A stretch of DNA of 39,447 nt from a virus: positions 1 through 39,447 of IMG/VR virus record IMGVR_UViG_3300013119_000145; one strand, given 5' to 3'. Positions 30,481 through 39,020 of this stretch are shown piece after piece (within the stretch, counting starts at the first letter, position 1; each line of letters opens with the position of its first letter). The position numbers and the translations under genes are program-made. The notes under the pieces are model-generated. The model was not told the origin of the DNA, searched no databases, and saw only the letters and a program-made list of their open reading frames with translations.

Positions 30481-32154
30481 ATGGCATTTCTAGTCTCACC
30501 TGGTATACAGGTAAAAGAAATCGATTTAACTAATGTTATTCCTGCTACCTCGGCTTCAATTGGTGCTCTTGCTGGTTCATTTCAGTGGGGCCCAGCAATG
30601 GAAATTATTACAGTAGGTAGTGAACAACAATTAGTTGAAACGTTTGGGCAACCAAACTCAGACACTTTTAGAAGTGTATTGAGTGCAGCTCAATTTTTAA
30701 GTTACGGTAACACATTACGTGTTGTTCGTGGTGTAGGTTCATCAGCATTAAATGCTACAGTATCTGGTACAGGTATTCTGGTTAAGAATGATGATGATTT
30801 TGATAATCAGACATTCACTGCTGGCGATTGGGCTTTAGGTAAATACACTGGAACAATTGGTAATTCAGTTTCAATTTCAGTTTGTTCTAGTGCTGCAAAC
30901 TTTGCTACTTGGGCATTTGCGGATAACTTTAATTCAGCTCCAGGCACATCTGATGGTGCAATTGCAGTTGGTGGCTCAAATGATGAAATGCATGTAGTTA
31001 TATATGACAATGATGGTAAAATTACAGGTATTGAAAATTCAGTACTTGAATCATATGAATTTGTTTCACAAGCTAGAAATTCATTTTCAGCTGATGGTAC
31101 TACTAATTACTGGGCTAATGTAATTAATAACAAATCTGATTGGATAAGAATTGGTAATGCACCTTCTGCTTTATCTGATTCAGGTGAGACACTTGCCGGT
31201 ACTTCATTTACAACAACTGCTAATATTGATGCACCATTAAGTGGTGGTATAAATGATAATGATTTAACTGTAGGAGAAACTCAGTTAGCATTTGATATGT
31301 TTGCTGATGCTGAAACCGTTGAAGTTTCTTTAATTATTAATCCAAATCCTATGACTGGTGCTGATGCAACAACAATTGCTAATCATGTTATAGCATTAGC
31401 GGATGCAAGAAAAGATTGTGTTGCTTTCGTATCACCTCCTATCTCTGCTACTGTTGGTAGTTCAGATCCTGTAGGTGATATTACTACTTGGAGATCTTCT
31501 CTTACTTCATCTTCATATGCCTTCGCTGATTCAGGCGCTTTATATGTTTATGATAAATATAAAGACCAATATCGTTGGATTCCTGCTTCAGGTTCTATGG
31601 CTGGCCTTGCTGCTAATGCAGATATGGTTGCAGATGCTTGGTTCTCACCGGCTGGTATGACAAGAGGTAATGTACGTAATGTTACTAAACTTGCATTCAA
31701 TCCTACACAGGCTAACAGAGATGACTTATATAAGCAAGGTATTAACCCTATCGTTGCTTTCCCTGGTCAAGGTACAATGTTATGGGGTGATAAAACTCTA
31801 CAAACTAAAGCTTCTGCTTTTGACAGAATCAACGTTCGTAGATTGTTTATCACTTTAGAGAAAGCAATTTCAAAAGCTTCACGAGCTCAATTATTTGAAT
31901 TCAATGATGAATTTACAAGAGCTCAGTTTAGAAATATGACAGAACCTTTCTTACGTGACATCAAAGGCAGACGTGGTGTAACAGACTTCATGGTTGTATG
32001 TGATGAAACAAATAATACTGGTGATATTATTGATACCAATAGATTTGTTGCAGATATTTACATTAAGCCTGCTCGTTCAATTAACTTTATTACATTAAAC
32101 TTCATCGCTACAAGAACTGGTGTTGAATTTAGTGAAATTGCTGGAGGTAAATAA
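30481..32154 (+). CDS. 18: tail sheath protein gp18
   Basis: A 557-residue contractile sheath subunit, homologous to T4 gp18. LVSPGIQVKEIDLTNVIP and GALAGSFQWGPAMEI at the N-terminus and the C-terminal block (FDRINVRRLFITLEKAI, then FEFNDEFTRAQF, DIYIKPARSINFITLNF) are signature regions that form the conserved sheath core. The middle, beta-rich region is shorter than in T4 (about 659 in all), as often seen in surface-exposed sheath domains. A late promoter and a strong ribosome-binding site precede it, fitting a protein needed in many copies. It is followed after 2 bases by the tube gene. Confidence 0.95.
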   Translation: MAFLVSPGIQVKEIDLTNVIPATSASIGALAGSFQWGPAMEIITVGSEQQLVETFGQPNSDTFRSVLSAAQFLSYGNTLRVVRGVGSSALNATVSGTGILVKNDDDFDNQTFTAGDWALGKYTGTIGNSVSISVCSSAANFATWAFADNFNSAPGTSDGAIAVGGSNDEMHVVIYDNDGKITGIENSVLESYEFVSQARNSFSADGTTNYWANVINNKSDWIRIGNAPSALSDSGETLAGTSFTTTANIDAPLSGGINDNDLTVGETQLAFDMFADAETVEVSLIINPNPMTGADATTIANHVIALADARKDCVAFVSPPISATVGSSDPVGDITTWRSSLTSSSYAFADSGALYVYDKYKDQYRWIPASGSMAGLAANADMVADAWFSPAGMTRGNVRNVTKLAFNPTQANRDDLYKQGINPIVAFPGQGTMLWGDKTLQTKASAFDRINVRRLFITLEKAISKASRAQLFEFNDEFTRAQFRNMTEPFLRDIKGRRGVTDFMVVCDETNNTGDIIDTNRFVADIYIKPARSINFITLNFIATRTGVEFSEIAGGK

Positions 32155-32156
32155 TC

Positions 32157-32684
32157 ATGGCTATTTTAGGAGTTGATGACTTTAAAGCAAAACTAACTGG
32201 TGGTGGTGCTAGACCTAATCTATTCAAGGCAACCTTAGGTTTCCCTGGGTATGTTACTGCTGATGTAGAACTTGCATCATTCATGGTAAAGGCTGCTTCA
32301 TTACCTGGTTCAACAATTAACCCAATTGCTGTACCATTTAGAGGTAGACAATTACAAATTGCTGGTGATAGAACATTTGAAACATGGTCTATTTCAGTGA
32401 TTAATGATACTGGTTTTGATATTAGAAATTCATTTGAAGAATGGATGAATGGTATTAACCAACATAATGCTAATACTGGTTTAACTAACCCTAATGATTA
32501 TATGTCAGATATGATTGTTTCTCAGTTAGACAAAGATGGTACAGAGTTAAAAACATATAATATTAGAGGTTGCTTCCCTACTAACCTAGGCGCAATTGAA
32601 TTATCATATGAAAACGAAAGTACTATTGAAGAATTCACTGTTGAGCTACAAGTTCAATATTGGGAATCAGATACAACTAGTTAA
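32157..32684 (+). CDS. 19: tail tube protein gp19
   Basis: A 175-residue tail tube subunit, homologous to T4 gp19 (about 163). Landmarks are FKATLGFPGYVT, ASLPGSTINPIAVPFRGRQLQIAGDRTFETW and the C-terminal IRGCFPTNLGAIELSYENESTIEEFTVELQVQYW, the usual ends of the tube beta-sandwich. It forms the inner tube within the gp18 sheath. It is followed by a terminator hairpin, so 18-19 is a unit. A distant relative lies after gene 23 at 38562. Confidence 0.93.
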   Translation: MAILGVDDFKAKLTGGGARPNLFKATLGFPGYVTADVELASFMVKAASLPGSTINPIAVPFRGRQLQIAGDRTFETWSISVINDTGFDIRNSFEEWMNGINQHNANTGLTNPNDYMSDMIVSQLDKDGTELKTYNIRGCFPTNLGAIELSYENESTIEEFTVELQVQYWESDTTS

Positions 32685-32691
32685 GTAAAGA

Positions 32692-32717
32692 TGGCCCGCT
32701 TCGGTGGGCACTCTTTT
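32692..32717 (+). terminator. terminator with UUCG loop after gene 19
   Basis: GCCCGC-TTCG-GTGGGC (32694-32709) forms a 6-bp stem (one G-U pair) closed by a C(UUCG)G tetraloop, followed by CTCTTTT. This is a classic T4-style terminator and separates the tail unit from the portal unit. Confidence 0.75.
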
Positions 32718-32725
32718 ATAAGGGT

Positions 32726-32733
32726 TATAAATA
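32726..32733 (+). promoter_or_regulatory. T4-type late promoter (TATAAATA) before gene 20
   Basis: An exact TATAAATA 37 bases before the portal gene, just downstream of the terminator. No strong Shine-Dalgarno was seen in the leader. Confidence 0.78.
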
Positions 32734-32770
32734 AATATAATCTTTATAAAAGAATAATAACAAATATAAT

Positions 32771-34282
32771 ATGGCAGAACAAAACGACAAAAGCTTATTT
32801 GGATTTTCATTTAAAAGAAAGAAAACTGATATAGCAAAGAAAGCAGTATCATTTACTGCTCAGGATCATGATGGTTCATATGAGATATCACCTTCAGGTG
32901 GATACTTCGGCCAGTACCTTGATATTAATGGTGATTCATTCCAAAATGATAAAGAATTAATCATGAAATATCGTGCAATCTCTAGTTTCCCAGAGGTTGA
33001 CCAGGCGATTGAAGATATTGTTAATGAAGCTATTTCAGAAGAAGATGGTGTTATTACTAAACTTAATTTAGATAATCTAGATCAACCTGATAAGGTAAAG
33101 AAACTTATCATGGACGAATATGATAAGATTGTTCTATTACTCGACTTTAAAAATAATGGTTGGGATATGTTTAGACGTTGGTATATTGATGGTAGATTAT
33201 TCTTCCATGTTATACTTAATTCTTCACGTACAGAAAAAGGTATTCTTGAATTAAGACAGATTGACCCTACTAAAATTAGAAAGGTTAAGGAAGTTGATAA
33301 GGTTAAAGATCCTAAAACAGGTGCAGAACTAGTTAAAGTTCTTGATGAGTACTATATCTACCAAGATGATAACATGAATTCTGTTGGTGAAGGTCTTAAA
33401 ATCACAACTGATGCTATTATCCAAGTTAACTCTGGTATGTTAAATGACACAAGGGATAAGGTTGTAGGGTACTTAAATAAAGCCCTTAAACCTCTTAATC
33501 AATTATCAATGATGGAAGATTCATTGGTTATTTACCGTATCTCTCGTGCCCCAGAAAGACGCATATTCTATATTGATGTTGGTAACTTACCTCGAGGTAA
33601 GGCAGAAGAATATCTTAATAATACAATGAATAAGTATCGTAATAAGATTGTATATGATCCAACAACAGGTGCTATTAAAGACCAAAAGGATCATAAATCA
33701 ATTATGGAGGACTTTTGGCTACCTCGTAGAGAAGGCGGTAGAGGCACAGAAATTGATACATTACCAGGTGGTAATAATTTAGGTGAAATTGAAGATATCA
33801 TTTATTTCCAAAACAAACTGTACAAATCATTAAATGTACCTACATCAAGACTTATTGATGATGACACATTTAACATTGGACGATCTTCTGAAATTACACG
33901 TGATGAACTTAAATTCCAGAAATTTATTGATAGAATTAGAAATAGATTCTCACACCTATTCTTTGAAATACTTAAACGACAATTGATTCTTAAAAAGATT
34001 ATTACTCCATCTGAGTGGAAATACTTATTGGATGATATGAACATTGAGTGGAGTAGAGATAACTATTATGCTGAACTTAAGGATGCAGAAATTCTTAAGG
34101 AAAGATTAGAAACACTTCAAATGATGGATGAATATATTGGCACATTCTGGTCTAAAGACTGGGTTCGTAGAAATATTCTTAATCTTACTGATGATGATAT
34201 TAAAACAATCGAAAAAGATAATAAGAAAGATCCAGTTACAGATAAGGACTTTAATCCTGATCTTATGAGAAGTACACTTTAG
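32771..34282 (+). CDS. 20: portal vertex protein gp20
   Basis: A 503-residue portal protein, homologous to T4 gp20 (about 524). Recognisable are YRAISSFPEVDQAIEDIVNEAI, WYIDGRLFFHVILN, MMEDSLVIYRISRAPERRIFYIDVGNLPRGKAEEYL and DFWLPRREGGRGTEIDTLPGG, the most conserved portal segment in T4-like phages. It forms the ring at one head corner through which gp17 pumps DNA and onto which the neck builds. Own late promoter; the next gene has another. Confidence 0.95.
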   Translation: MAEQNDKSLFGFSFKRKKTDIAKKAVSFTAQDHDGSYEISPSGGYFGQYLDINGDSFQNDKELIMKYRAISSFPEVDQAIEDIVNEAISEEDGVITKLNLDNLDQPDKVKKLIMDEYDKIVLLLDFKNNGWDMFRRWYIDGRLFFHVILNSSRTEKGILELRQIDPTKIRKVKEVDKVKDPKTGAELVKVLDEYYIYQDDNMNSVGEGLKITTDAIIQVNSGMLNDTRDKVVGYLNKALKPLNQLSMMEDSLVIYRISRAPERRIFYIDVGNLPRGKAEEYLNNTMNKYRNKIVYDPTTGAIKDQKDHKSIMEDFWLPRREGGRGTEIDTLPGGNNLGEIEDIIYFQNKLYKSLNVPTSRLIDDDTFNIGRSSEITRDELKFQKFIDRIRNRFSHLFFEILKRQLILKKIITPSEWKYLLDDMNIEWSRDNYYAELKDAEILKERLETLQMMDEYIGTFWSKDWVRRNILNLTDDDIKTIEKDNKKDPVTDKDFNPDLMRSTL

Positions 34283-34295
34283 AATAACATTTTTT

Positions 34296-34303
34296 TATAA
34301 ATA
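34296..34303 (+). promoter_or_regulatory. T4-type late promoter (TATAAATA) before the head-core genes
   Basis: An exact TATAAATA in the 26-base gap after gene 20, with only 5 bases between the box and the ATG at 34309. The transcript would begin at about the start codon. It probably drives the run 67-like to 23, where I see no other such box. Confidence 0.7.
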
Positions 34304-34308
34304 ACATT

Positions 34309-34500
34309 ATGAATACAATAATAGATTTAATTGATAATATTAAAGCAGGTGATGCACAGGTTAGTAATAACACTTTCAATAGTCTTATGGCTGATAAAAT
34401 GAACTCTGCTTTGGATGACAGAAAACAAGAGATTGCTTCTTCAATGTATGGAGTGCAAGAAACTACTCCAGTAGAGGAACCAGTCAATGCAGACATTTAA
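34309..34500 (+). CDS. 67: prohead core protein, gp67-like
   Basis: A 63-residue acidic protein in the place of T4 gene 67, directly after the portal gene. The helical N-terminus (TIIDLIDNIKAGDAQVSNNTFNSLMADKM) and SALDDRKQEIASSMYG match the small prohead-core proteins of marine T4-like phages. In T4, gp67 is a core component cut to small peptides by gp21. It lacks the long acidic tail of T4 gp67. The leader is almost absent (see the promoter), and the next gene overlaps by 14 bases. Confidence 0.7.
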   Translation: MNTIIDLIDNIKAGDAQVSNNTFNSLMADKMNSALDDRKQEIASSMYGVQETTPVEEPVNADI

Positions 34501-34717
34501 AGAATCATTTAACTTATTAATTGAAAAAAAGCTTGCTTTACCTAAAGGTGAAACAGTTGAAAAAGAACTTACTAAGTTAGGTAAAAAGAAAAAGATAACT
34601 GCCATCATCACAAATAAGTTTAACTTATATATTGATGGTGATAGATTAGATAAATTTAAATCGGTTAAGGAAGCTGAAAAGGCCTTAAAAGAATTTATAA
34701 AGGTAATGGATTTATGA
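34487..34717 (+). CDS. small head-core protein, possible gp68 counterpart
   Basis: A 76-residue Lys-rich protein in the position of T4 gene 68, but shorter than the T4 protein (about 141), and I see no decisive similarity. The N-terminus MQTFKESFNLLIEKK loosely resembles the capsid-targeting peptide, with LIE followed by Lys as a possible gp21 site. The remainder (KGETVEKELTKLGKKKKITAIITNKFNLYIDGDRL) suggests a small mixed fold. Being placed between 67-like and 21 in a tight operon, it probably belongs to the scaffold core. Confidence 0.6.
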   Translation: MQTFKESFNLLIEKKLALPKGETVEKELTKLGKKKKITAIITNKFNLYIDGDRLDKFKSVKEAEKALKEFIKVMDL

Positions 34718-35220
34718 GAACATTAGAAACAATTAGAGAAGGTCGTCGAAATGAAGGTCTAGAAGAAAATGCTAATGTAGATTACAAAGCATCTTCAGAG
34801 AAATCAAAGTTTGGCGGTTATCGTGCTAAGCTTATTAATCCAGAAGGTAAAGTATCTTACCTAGGTGATACTGTATATAAAACAGCTAAAGCTGCTGAAG
34901 GTGAAGCTGCTGCTTACCGCGATGGTTATTTTGATGGACATGGTAGAACTAGTGATCGTCAAGCTAATCGCTCTGTTCATACATATAAACAGAAAAATAA
35001 AAAAGATTTGTACAAGAAAGAATCTGTTAACGAAGGCAAAAAAGAACTTAGCATCTTAGTAAAGTTAGAGAAGATGAATAAAGCTCTTATGAAAGAAGTT
35101 GATAACCTTAGTAAAGGTGATGATGCTGCTGATCTTCATGACCAAATCATAGAAATGGATAAAGCCACTATGAAAATGAGAGATGTTATTCGTAAAGCAA
35201 TGAAGGTAAATCCAAAATGA
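34714..35220 (+). CDS. putative head-core/internal protein with capsid-targeting N-terminus
   Basis: A 168-residue basic protein. MRTLETIREG at the N-terminus resembles that of the protein at 21781 and T4 internal proteins, with IRE as a likely gp21 cleavage site. The middle has a Gly/Ala/Tyr-rich segment (YRAKLINPEGKVSYLGD, AAAYRDGYFDGHGR), and the last ~60 residues are a helical region (LVKLEKMNKALMKEVDNLSK). No enzyme motif. Its place among scaffold genes supports incorporation in the prohead. It starts in an ATGA overlap. Confidence 0.62.
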   Translation: MRTLETIREGRRNEGLEENANVDYKASSEKSKFGGYRAKLINPEGKVSYLGDTVYKTAKAAEGEAAAYRDGYFDGHGRTSDRQANRSVHTYKQKNKKDLYKKESVNEGKKELSILVKLEKMNKALMKEVDNLSKGDDAADLHDQIIEMDKATMKMRDVIRKAMKVNPK

Positions 35221-35465
35221 ATATTGTAGAAGCTTATAAAGAAATGAATGCAGTGAAATTAGACGAGAAGAAATTCGATGCTAAGAAGGCTGAGCAAACA
35301 TTGAGAGATATACTAAAAGTGTATGCTCAAGTTAAGTTTGTTGGAATGGATAAAAACATATATAAACGTTGGGATGGTATGTGGTATACAACATATACTA
35401 CTTGGTTTTCATCTAGCGATATGGAAAAGATGGGTTTACCAACAACATTGAGGATTGGAAGATAA
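35217..35465 (+). CDS. unknown small protein in the head operon
   Basis: An 82-residue protein that I do not recognise. The N-terminal half is charged and helical (EKKFDAKKAEQTLRDILKVYAQ); the C-terminal half has many aromatic residues (YKRWDGMWYTTYTTWF). There is no cysteine or membrane helix. ATGA overlap at the start and a 1-base overlap (TAATG) with gene 21 at its end imply coupled translation, so it is likely made in step with head proteins. Confidence 0.65.
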   Translation: MNIVEAYKEMNAVKLDEKKFDAKKAEQTLRDILKVYAQVKFVGMDKNIYKRWDGMWYTTYTTWFSSSDMEKMGLPTTLRIGR

Positions 35466-36127
35466 TGAAACTAATAGCAGAATATACAACTGAAGGTCTA
35501 GGTTACTCTATTACGGAGAACAAGAAGACTGGTAAAAAGGATGTTTACATCGAAGGAATTTTTATGCAGGCGGAAGGCACAAATAGAAATGGCCGTGTTT
35601 ATACACGCGAAGTTCTTACGTCAGCAGTAGATAGATATAACAATGAACAAGTAATGACTGGTAGGGCCGTAGGTGAATTAAATCACCCTGAAGGTCCATC
35701 AATTAACTTAGATAAAGTTAGTCATAGAATTACTGAACTTAAATGGGACGGTAATAATGTGATTGGTAAAGCACTTATTTTAGATACTCCTATGGGTCAA
35801 ATCGTAAAAGGTTTGGTTGAAGGCGGTGTTCAACTTGGTGTTTCAAGTCGTGGTATGGGAAGTTTGGAAAGTAAAAATGGCGTGAGCTATGTTAAAGATG
35901 ATTTTCATCTTAGCACAGTTGATATTGTACAAGATCCATCGGCACCTAATGCATTTGTTAATGGCATTATGGAAGGTGTTAATTTTGAATTGGACAATGA
36001 AGGTCATATACACCAAACAATTGAAAAAGGTGAGACAGAAATGATACAACCGGAAGAGATAAAAGAAGAGGTGGATAACACTTCTGCTAATCTTGAAGGT
36101 TTTGAACATTTCCTCTCGAAACTATAA
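35465..36127 (+). CDS. 21: prohead protease gp21
   Basis: A 220-residue homologue of T4 gp21 (about 212), the serine protease that matures the prohead by cutting after (I/L)-x-E. Catalytic residues are visible as H74 in GELNHPEGP and Ser in GVSSRG (127/128); VDIVQDPSAPNAFV is the conserved C-terminal segment. Its substrates in this window should be the core proteins, gp22, gp23, and the proteins with capsid-targeting N-termini at 21781 and 34714. It is followed after a 19-base gap by the scaffold gene. Confidence 0.93.
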   Translation: MKLIAEYTTEGLGYSITENKKTGKKDVYIEGIFMQAEGTNRNGRVYTREVLTSAVDRYNNEQVMTGRAVGELNHPEGPSINLDKVSHRITELKWDGNNVIGKALILDTPMGQIVKGLVEGGVQLGVSSRGMGSLESKNGVSYVKDDFHLSTVDIVQDPSAPNAFVNGIMEGVNFELDNEGHIHQTIEKGETEMIQPEEIKEEVDNTSANLEGFEHFLSKL

Positions 36128-36146
36128 CTCTACAGGAGTAAATAAT

Positions 36147-37223
36147 ATGTCAGAAGAAATTAAAAATGACGTGATTGCTGAGGATGTTATTGTTGAGGAA
36201 ACTAATGATGTGGTAGTTGAAGAAACTACTGCGGCACCTTTAACAGCATCTAGAACAATCTCTGCAATCAATGCATCTTTACAAGAAATGAATAAAGATG
36301 AATTGGATGCTATCTTCGAAGCAGCGGAAAAATCAAAGAAAGAGAAATTTAACTTTGATAAAGACGGTGACAAAGATGAGGATGAGGACGAAGAAGGTGA
36401 AGTTAAAGAAGATCAAAAGGAACCTAAAGGTGGAAAACTTTCTAAAAAGAAAGTAAAAGCTGATGACGGTTCTGAAGGTGATGTAGTTGAAGATGAAAAA
36501 GACTTTAAAGAAGATATTGATGCACTTGCTAAAGGTGAAGATTCTCTTTCTGAAGGTTTTAAAGCTAAAGCTGCAACAATCTTTGAGGCTGCATTACAAA
36601 CAAAAGTTGCAACAGAAACTGTTAAATTGGAAGAGCGTTACGCATCTGATTTATCTGAAGAAGTTACAGCAATTAAAGAAGATTTAGTTGATAAAGTAGA
36701 TGGTTACCTTAACTATGTAGTTGAGAACTGGATGAAGGAAAATGAACTTGCCGTTGAGCATGGTCTTAAATCTGAAATCACAGAATCATTTATTACTTCA
36801 CTAGGTGATGTATTTAAAGAGCATAACATTAATGTACCTGCAGATAAAGGTGATTTAATTGACCAATTATCTGAAGAGAACAAAGATGCTAAAGCACAAT
36901 TAAATACTGCTACTGAAGCAAATATGGAATTATCTGAAAAGGTTAAAGCCTTTGAACGTAAGGATATTATTGCTGAAGCATGTGAAGGTTTAGTGGCTAC
37001 TGAAGCTGCAAAGTTAACTGAATTATCGGAAGCTGTTGAAGCATCTGATAACGAAGAATTTGCATCTAAAGTTGCAACAATTAAAGAGTCTTACCTTAAC
37101 AAAGACGACACTGAAGTAGCATCAAATGATATTGATGCAATTACAGAAGATACACAAGAAAAAGAAGCACCGGTGCTATCAGCTAATATGGCTGCGTACA
37201 TGGATGCATTTAAAACACTATAA
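36147..37223 (+). CDS. 22: prohead scaffold protein gp22
   Basis: From ATG 36147 this is a 358-residue acidic, helical protein in the position of T4 gene 22 (about 269 residues), the main scaffold around which gp23 assembles. Acidic runs (DKDEDEDEEGEVKED), long coiled-coil-like helices and many (I/L)-x-E sequences, as expected of a protein degraded by gp21, are visible; the C-terminal AAYMDAFKTL is typical. A clear AGGAG (36134-36138) supports this start over an upstream in-frame one at 36093, which lies inside gene 21. Confidence 0.88.
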   Translation: MSEEIKNDVIAEDVIVEETNDVVVEETTAAPLTASRTISAINASLQEMNKDELDAIFEAAEKSKKEKFNFDKDGDKDEDEDEEGEVKEDQKEPKGGKLSKKKVKADDGSEGDVVEDEKDFKEDIDALAKGEDSLSEGFKAKAATIFEAALQTKVATETVKLEERYASDLSEEVTAIKEDLVDKVDGYLNYVVENWMKENELAVEHGLKSEITESFITSLGDVFKEHNINVPADKGDLIDQLSEENKDAKAQLNTATEANMELSEKVKAFERKDIIAEACEGLVATEAAKLTELSEAVEASDNEEFASKVATIKESYLNKDDTEVASNDIDAITEDTQEKEAPVLSANMAAYMDAFKTL

Positions 37224-37240
37224 TTCTAGGAGAATAGAAA

Positions 37241-38488
37241 ATGGAATTAAATACACAACAATTACAGGAAAAGTGGAATCCTGTACTAGAAGCTGAAGGT
37301 TCAATCCAAGACGCTCATAAGAAAGCAGTTACTGCAGTTGTTCTTGAAAACCAAGAAAAAGCTTCAGTTGCTGATAAAGCACAATTAGGTATGCTAAACG
37401 AAACTGCTGCTAACGCAACAGGTGCATCTATTGATAACTGGGATCCAATCCTAATTTCACTAGTTCGTAGAGCTACACCTAATTTACTTGCATTTGATAT
37501 TGCTGGTGTTCAACCAATGACTGGTCCTACTGGCCTAATCTTTGCAATGAAGTCTCGTTACGGTTCACAAACTGGTACTGAGTCTCATTTCAATGAAGCT
37601 GATACAGACTTCTCAGGTGATCAAGCTGCAGGTTCTGCACATGCAGGTGGCGGCGATCCTTTCCATGCTGACTACTCTTACGGTGTTGGTATGTCAACTG
37701 CTGATGCTGAAGCATTAGGTAATACTGGTAACGCATGGAACGAAATGGCTTTCTCTATCGAGAAGACATCAGTTACTGCTAAGTCACGTGCACTTAAAGC
37801 TCAATACACTACTGAATTAGCTCAAGACCTTAAAGCTGTACATGGTCTTAATGCTGAGTCTGAATTAGCGAACATCCTTTCAACTGAAATCTTGGCTGAA
37901 ATGAATCGTGAAATCATTCGTCAAATCAACGTTGATGCTGTTCTTGGTTCTGCAGGTACTGCTGTTGCAGGTACATTTGATCTTGCTACTGACGCAGATG
38001 GCAGATGGGCTGTTGAAAAGTACAAAGGCCTTGTTACTGCAATTGAAAAAGAAGCTAATGACATTGCGATTGCTACTAGACGTGGTAAAGGTAACTTCTG
38101 TGTTACTTCTGGTAACGTAGCTGCTGCACTTAATGCTGCTGGCGTACTTGATACTGGTTTAGGTATTACTGGTAAATCTTCAATTGATAACGTTGATACA
38201 ACTGGTAACTTGTTTGCTGGTACATTAAACGGTAAGATTAAAGTTTACGTTGACCCATATGCAACAGTTGATTATGTAACAGTTGGTTATAAAGGTACTA
38301 ACCCTTATGACGCTGGTATGTTCTACTGCCCATACGTTCCTTTATCAATGATGAAGACAATTGGTGAGAACGACTTCCAACCACGTATCGGTTTCAAAAC
38401 TAGATACGGCATGGTAAACAATCCGTTTACTACTGTTGGTGCTCGTAACAACGTATATTACAGAATCTTTAAGGTTACTGGCGTATAA
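37241..38488 (+). CDS. 23: major capsid protein gp23
   Basis: A 415-residue HK97-fold capsid protein, homologous to T4 gp23 but clearly shorter (T4 about 521), suggesting loss of the insertion domain. Landmarks: WDPILISLVRRATPNLLAFDIAGVQPMTGPTGLIFAMKSRYG, then FSIEKTSVTAKSRALKAQYTTELAQDLKAVHG, and the C-terminal RIGFKTRYGMVNNPF. The N-terminal propeptide should be removed by gp21; LNE at 52-54 is a good (I/L)-x-E candidate. A strong ribosome-binding site (TAGGAG) precedes it and a terminator follows. Codon use looks more GC-rich than in neighbours, as expected of the most abundant virion protein. Confidence 0.96.
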   Translation: MELNTQQLQEKWNPVLEAEGSIQDAHKKAVTAVVLENQEKASVADKAQLGMLNETAANATGASIDNWDPILISLVRRATPNLLAFDIAGVQPMTGPTGLIFAMKSRYGSQTGTESHFNEADTDFSGDQAAGSAHAGGGDPFHADYSYGVGMSTADAEALGNTGNAWNEMAFSIEKTSVTAKSRALKAQYTTELAQDLKAVHGLNAESELANILSTEILAEMNREIIRQINVDAVLGSAGTAVAGTFDLATDADGRWAVEKYKGLVTAIEKEANDIAIATRRGKGNFCVTSGNVAAALNAAGVLDTGLGITGKSSIDNVDTTGNLFAGTLNGKIKVYVDPYATVDYVTVGYKGTNPYDAGMFYCPYVPLSMMKTIGENDFQPRIGFKTRYGMVNNPFTTVGARNNVYYRIFKVTGV

Positions 38489-38510
38489 TTAGTTAATCAC
38501 TAGTTAAAAG

Positions 38511-38534
38511 AACCCCCTTAATTGGGGGTTTTTT
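38511..38534 (+). terminator. intrinsic terminator after gene 23
   Basis: AACCCCC (38511-38517) and GGGGGTT (38524-38530) form a perfect 7-bp stem with a 6-base loop, followed by a T-run. It ends the head operon. Confidence 0.9.
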
Positions 38535-38548
38535 AGCGTAAAATTTAT

Positions 38549-38556
38549 TATAAATA
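38549..38556 (+). promoter_or_regulatory. T4-type late promoter (TATAAATA) after gene 23
   Basis: An exact TATAAATA with only 5 bases before the ATG at 38562, the third such very close spacing in the window. No Shine-Dalgarno fits in between. Confidence 0.7.
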
Positions 38557-38561
38557 TAATC

Positions 38562-39020
38562 ATGCCAAGTTCAAATTATTTAAACCCTACCTCATTTGTA
38601 TTACAACTAGACACAGTTGTATATCCCACAGCAGAATTCACCGTACAAACAATGGTCTTACCTGATGTGGGTGTTACTGGAGCTCCATTAGCAACACCAT
38701 CAAGAAACATTGCTATTGCATCTGATAAAATTGAATATGGTCCATTCGAATGTTCTTTTCTGGTTGATGAAGATCTAATTAATTATAAAGAAATATATGA
38801 TTGGTTATATAACCAGGTTGATACAAACAATAGTGCTGATAATGTAAGAGATATAACTCTTAATATTATGTCAAGTGCTAATAATATAACTAAACAGATT
38901 AGATTCATTGATGCATATCCAACTGTTCTATCCTCTTTGCCCTTTGATATTACTACCACGGATGTAGAATATCTTACCGCCGTTGTATCATTTAACTATT
39001 CTTATTTCGAGATAGTTTAA
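38562..39020 (+). CDS. gp19-like tail tube paralogue, possible tube initiator or relative
   Basis: A 152-residue protein that resembles the tail-tube fold. It has FVLQLDTVVYPTAEFTVQTMVLPDVGVTGAPLATPSR, comparable to the 'F...PG..V..ASLPG..I.P.AVP.RGR' of gp19, and KEIYDWLYNQVD at the place of EEWMNGINQ in gp19. T4 gp54 is also a gp19 relative, so a baseplate or tube-initiator role is possible; this rests on pattern resemblance only. It lies directly after gene 23, set apart by a terminator and a late promoter. The next gene overlaps by 1 base. Confidence 0.6.
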   Translation: MPSSNYLNPTSFVLQLDTVVYPTAEFTVQTMVLPDVGVTGAPLATPSRNIAIASDKIEYGPFECSFLVDEDLINYKEIYDWLYNQVDTNNSADNVRDITLNIMSSANNITKQIRFIDAYPTVLSSLPFDITTTDVEYLTAVVSFNYSYFEIV

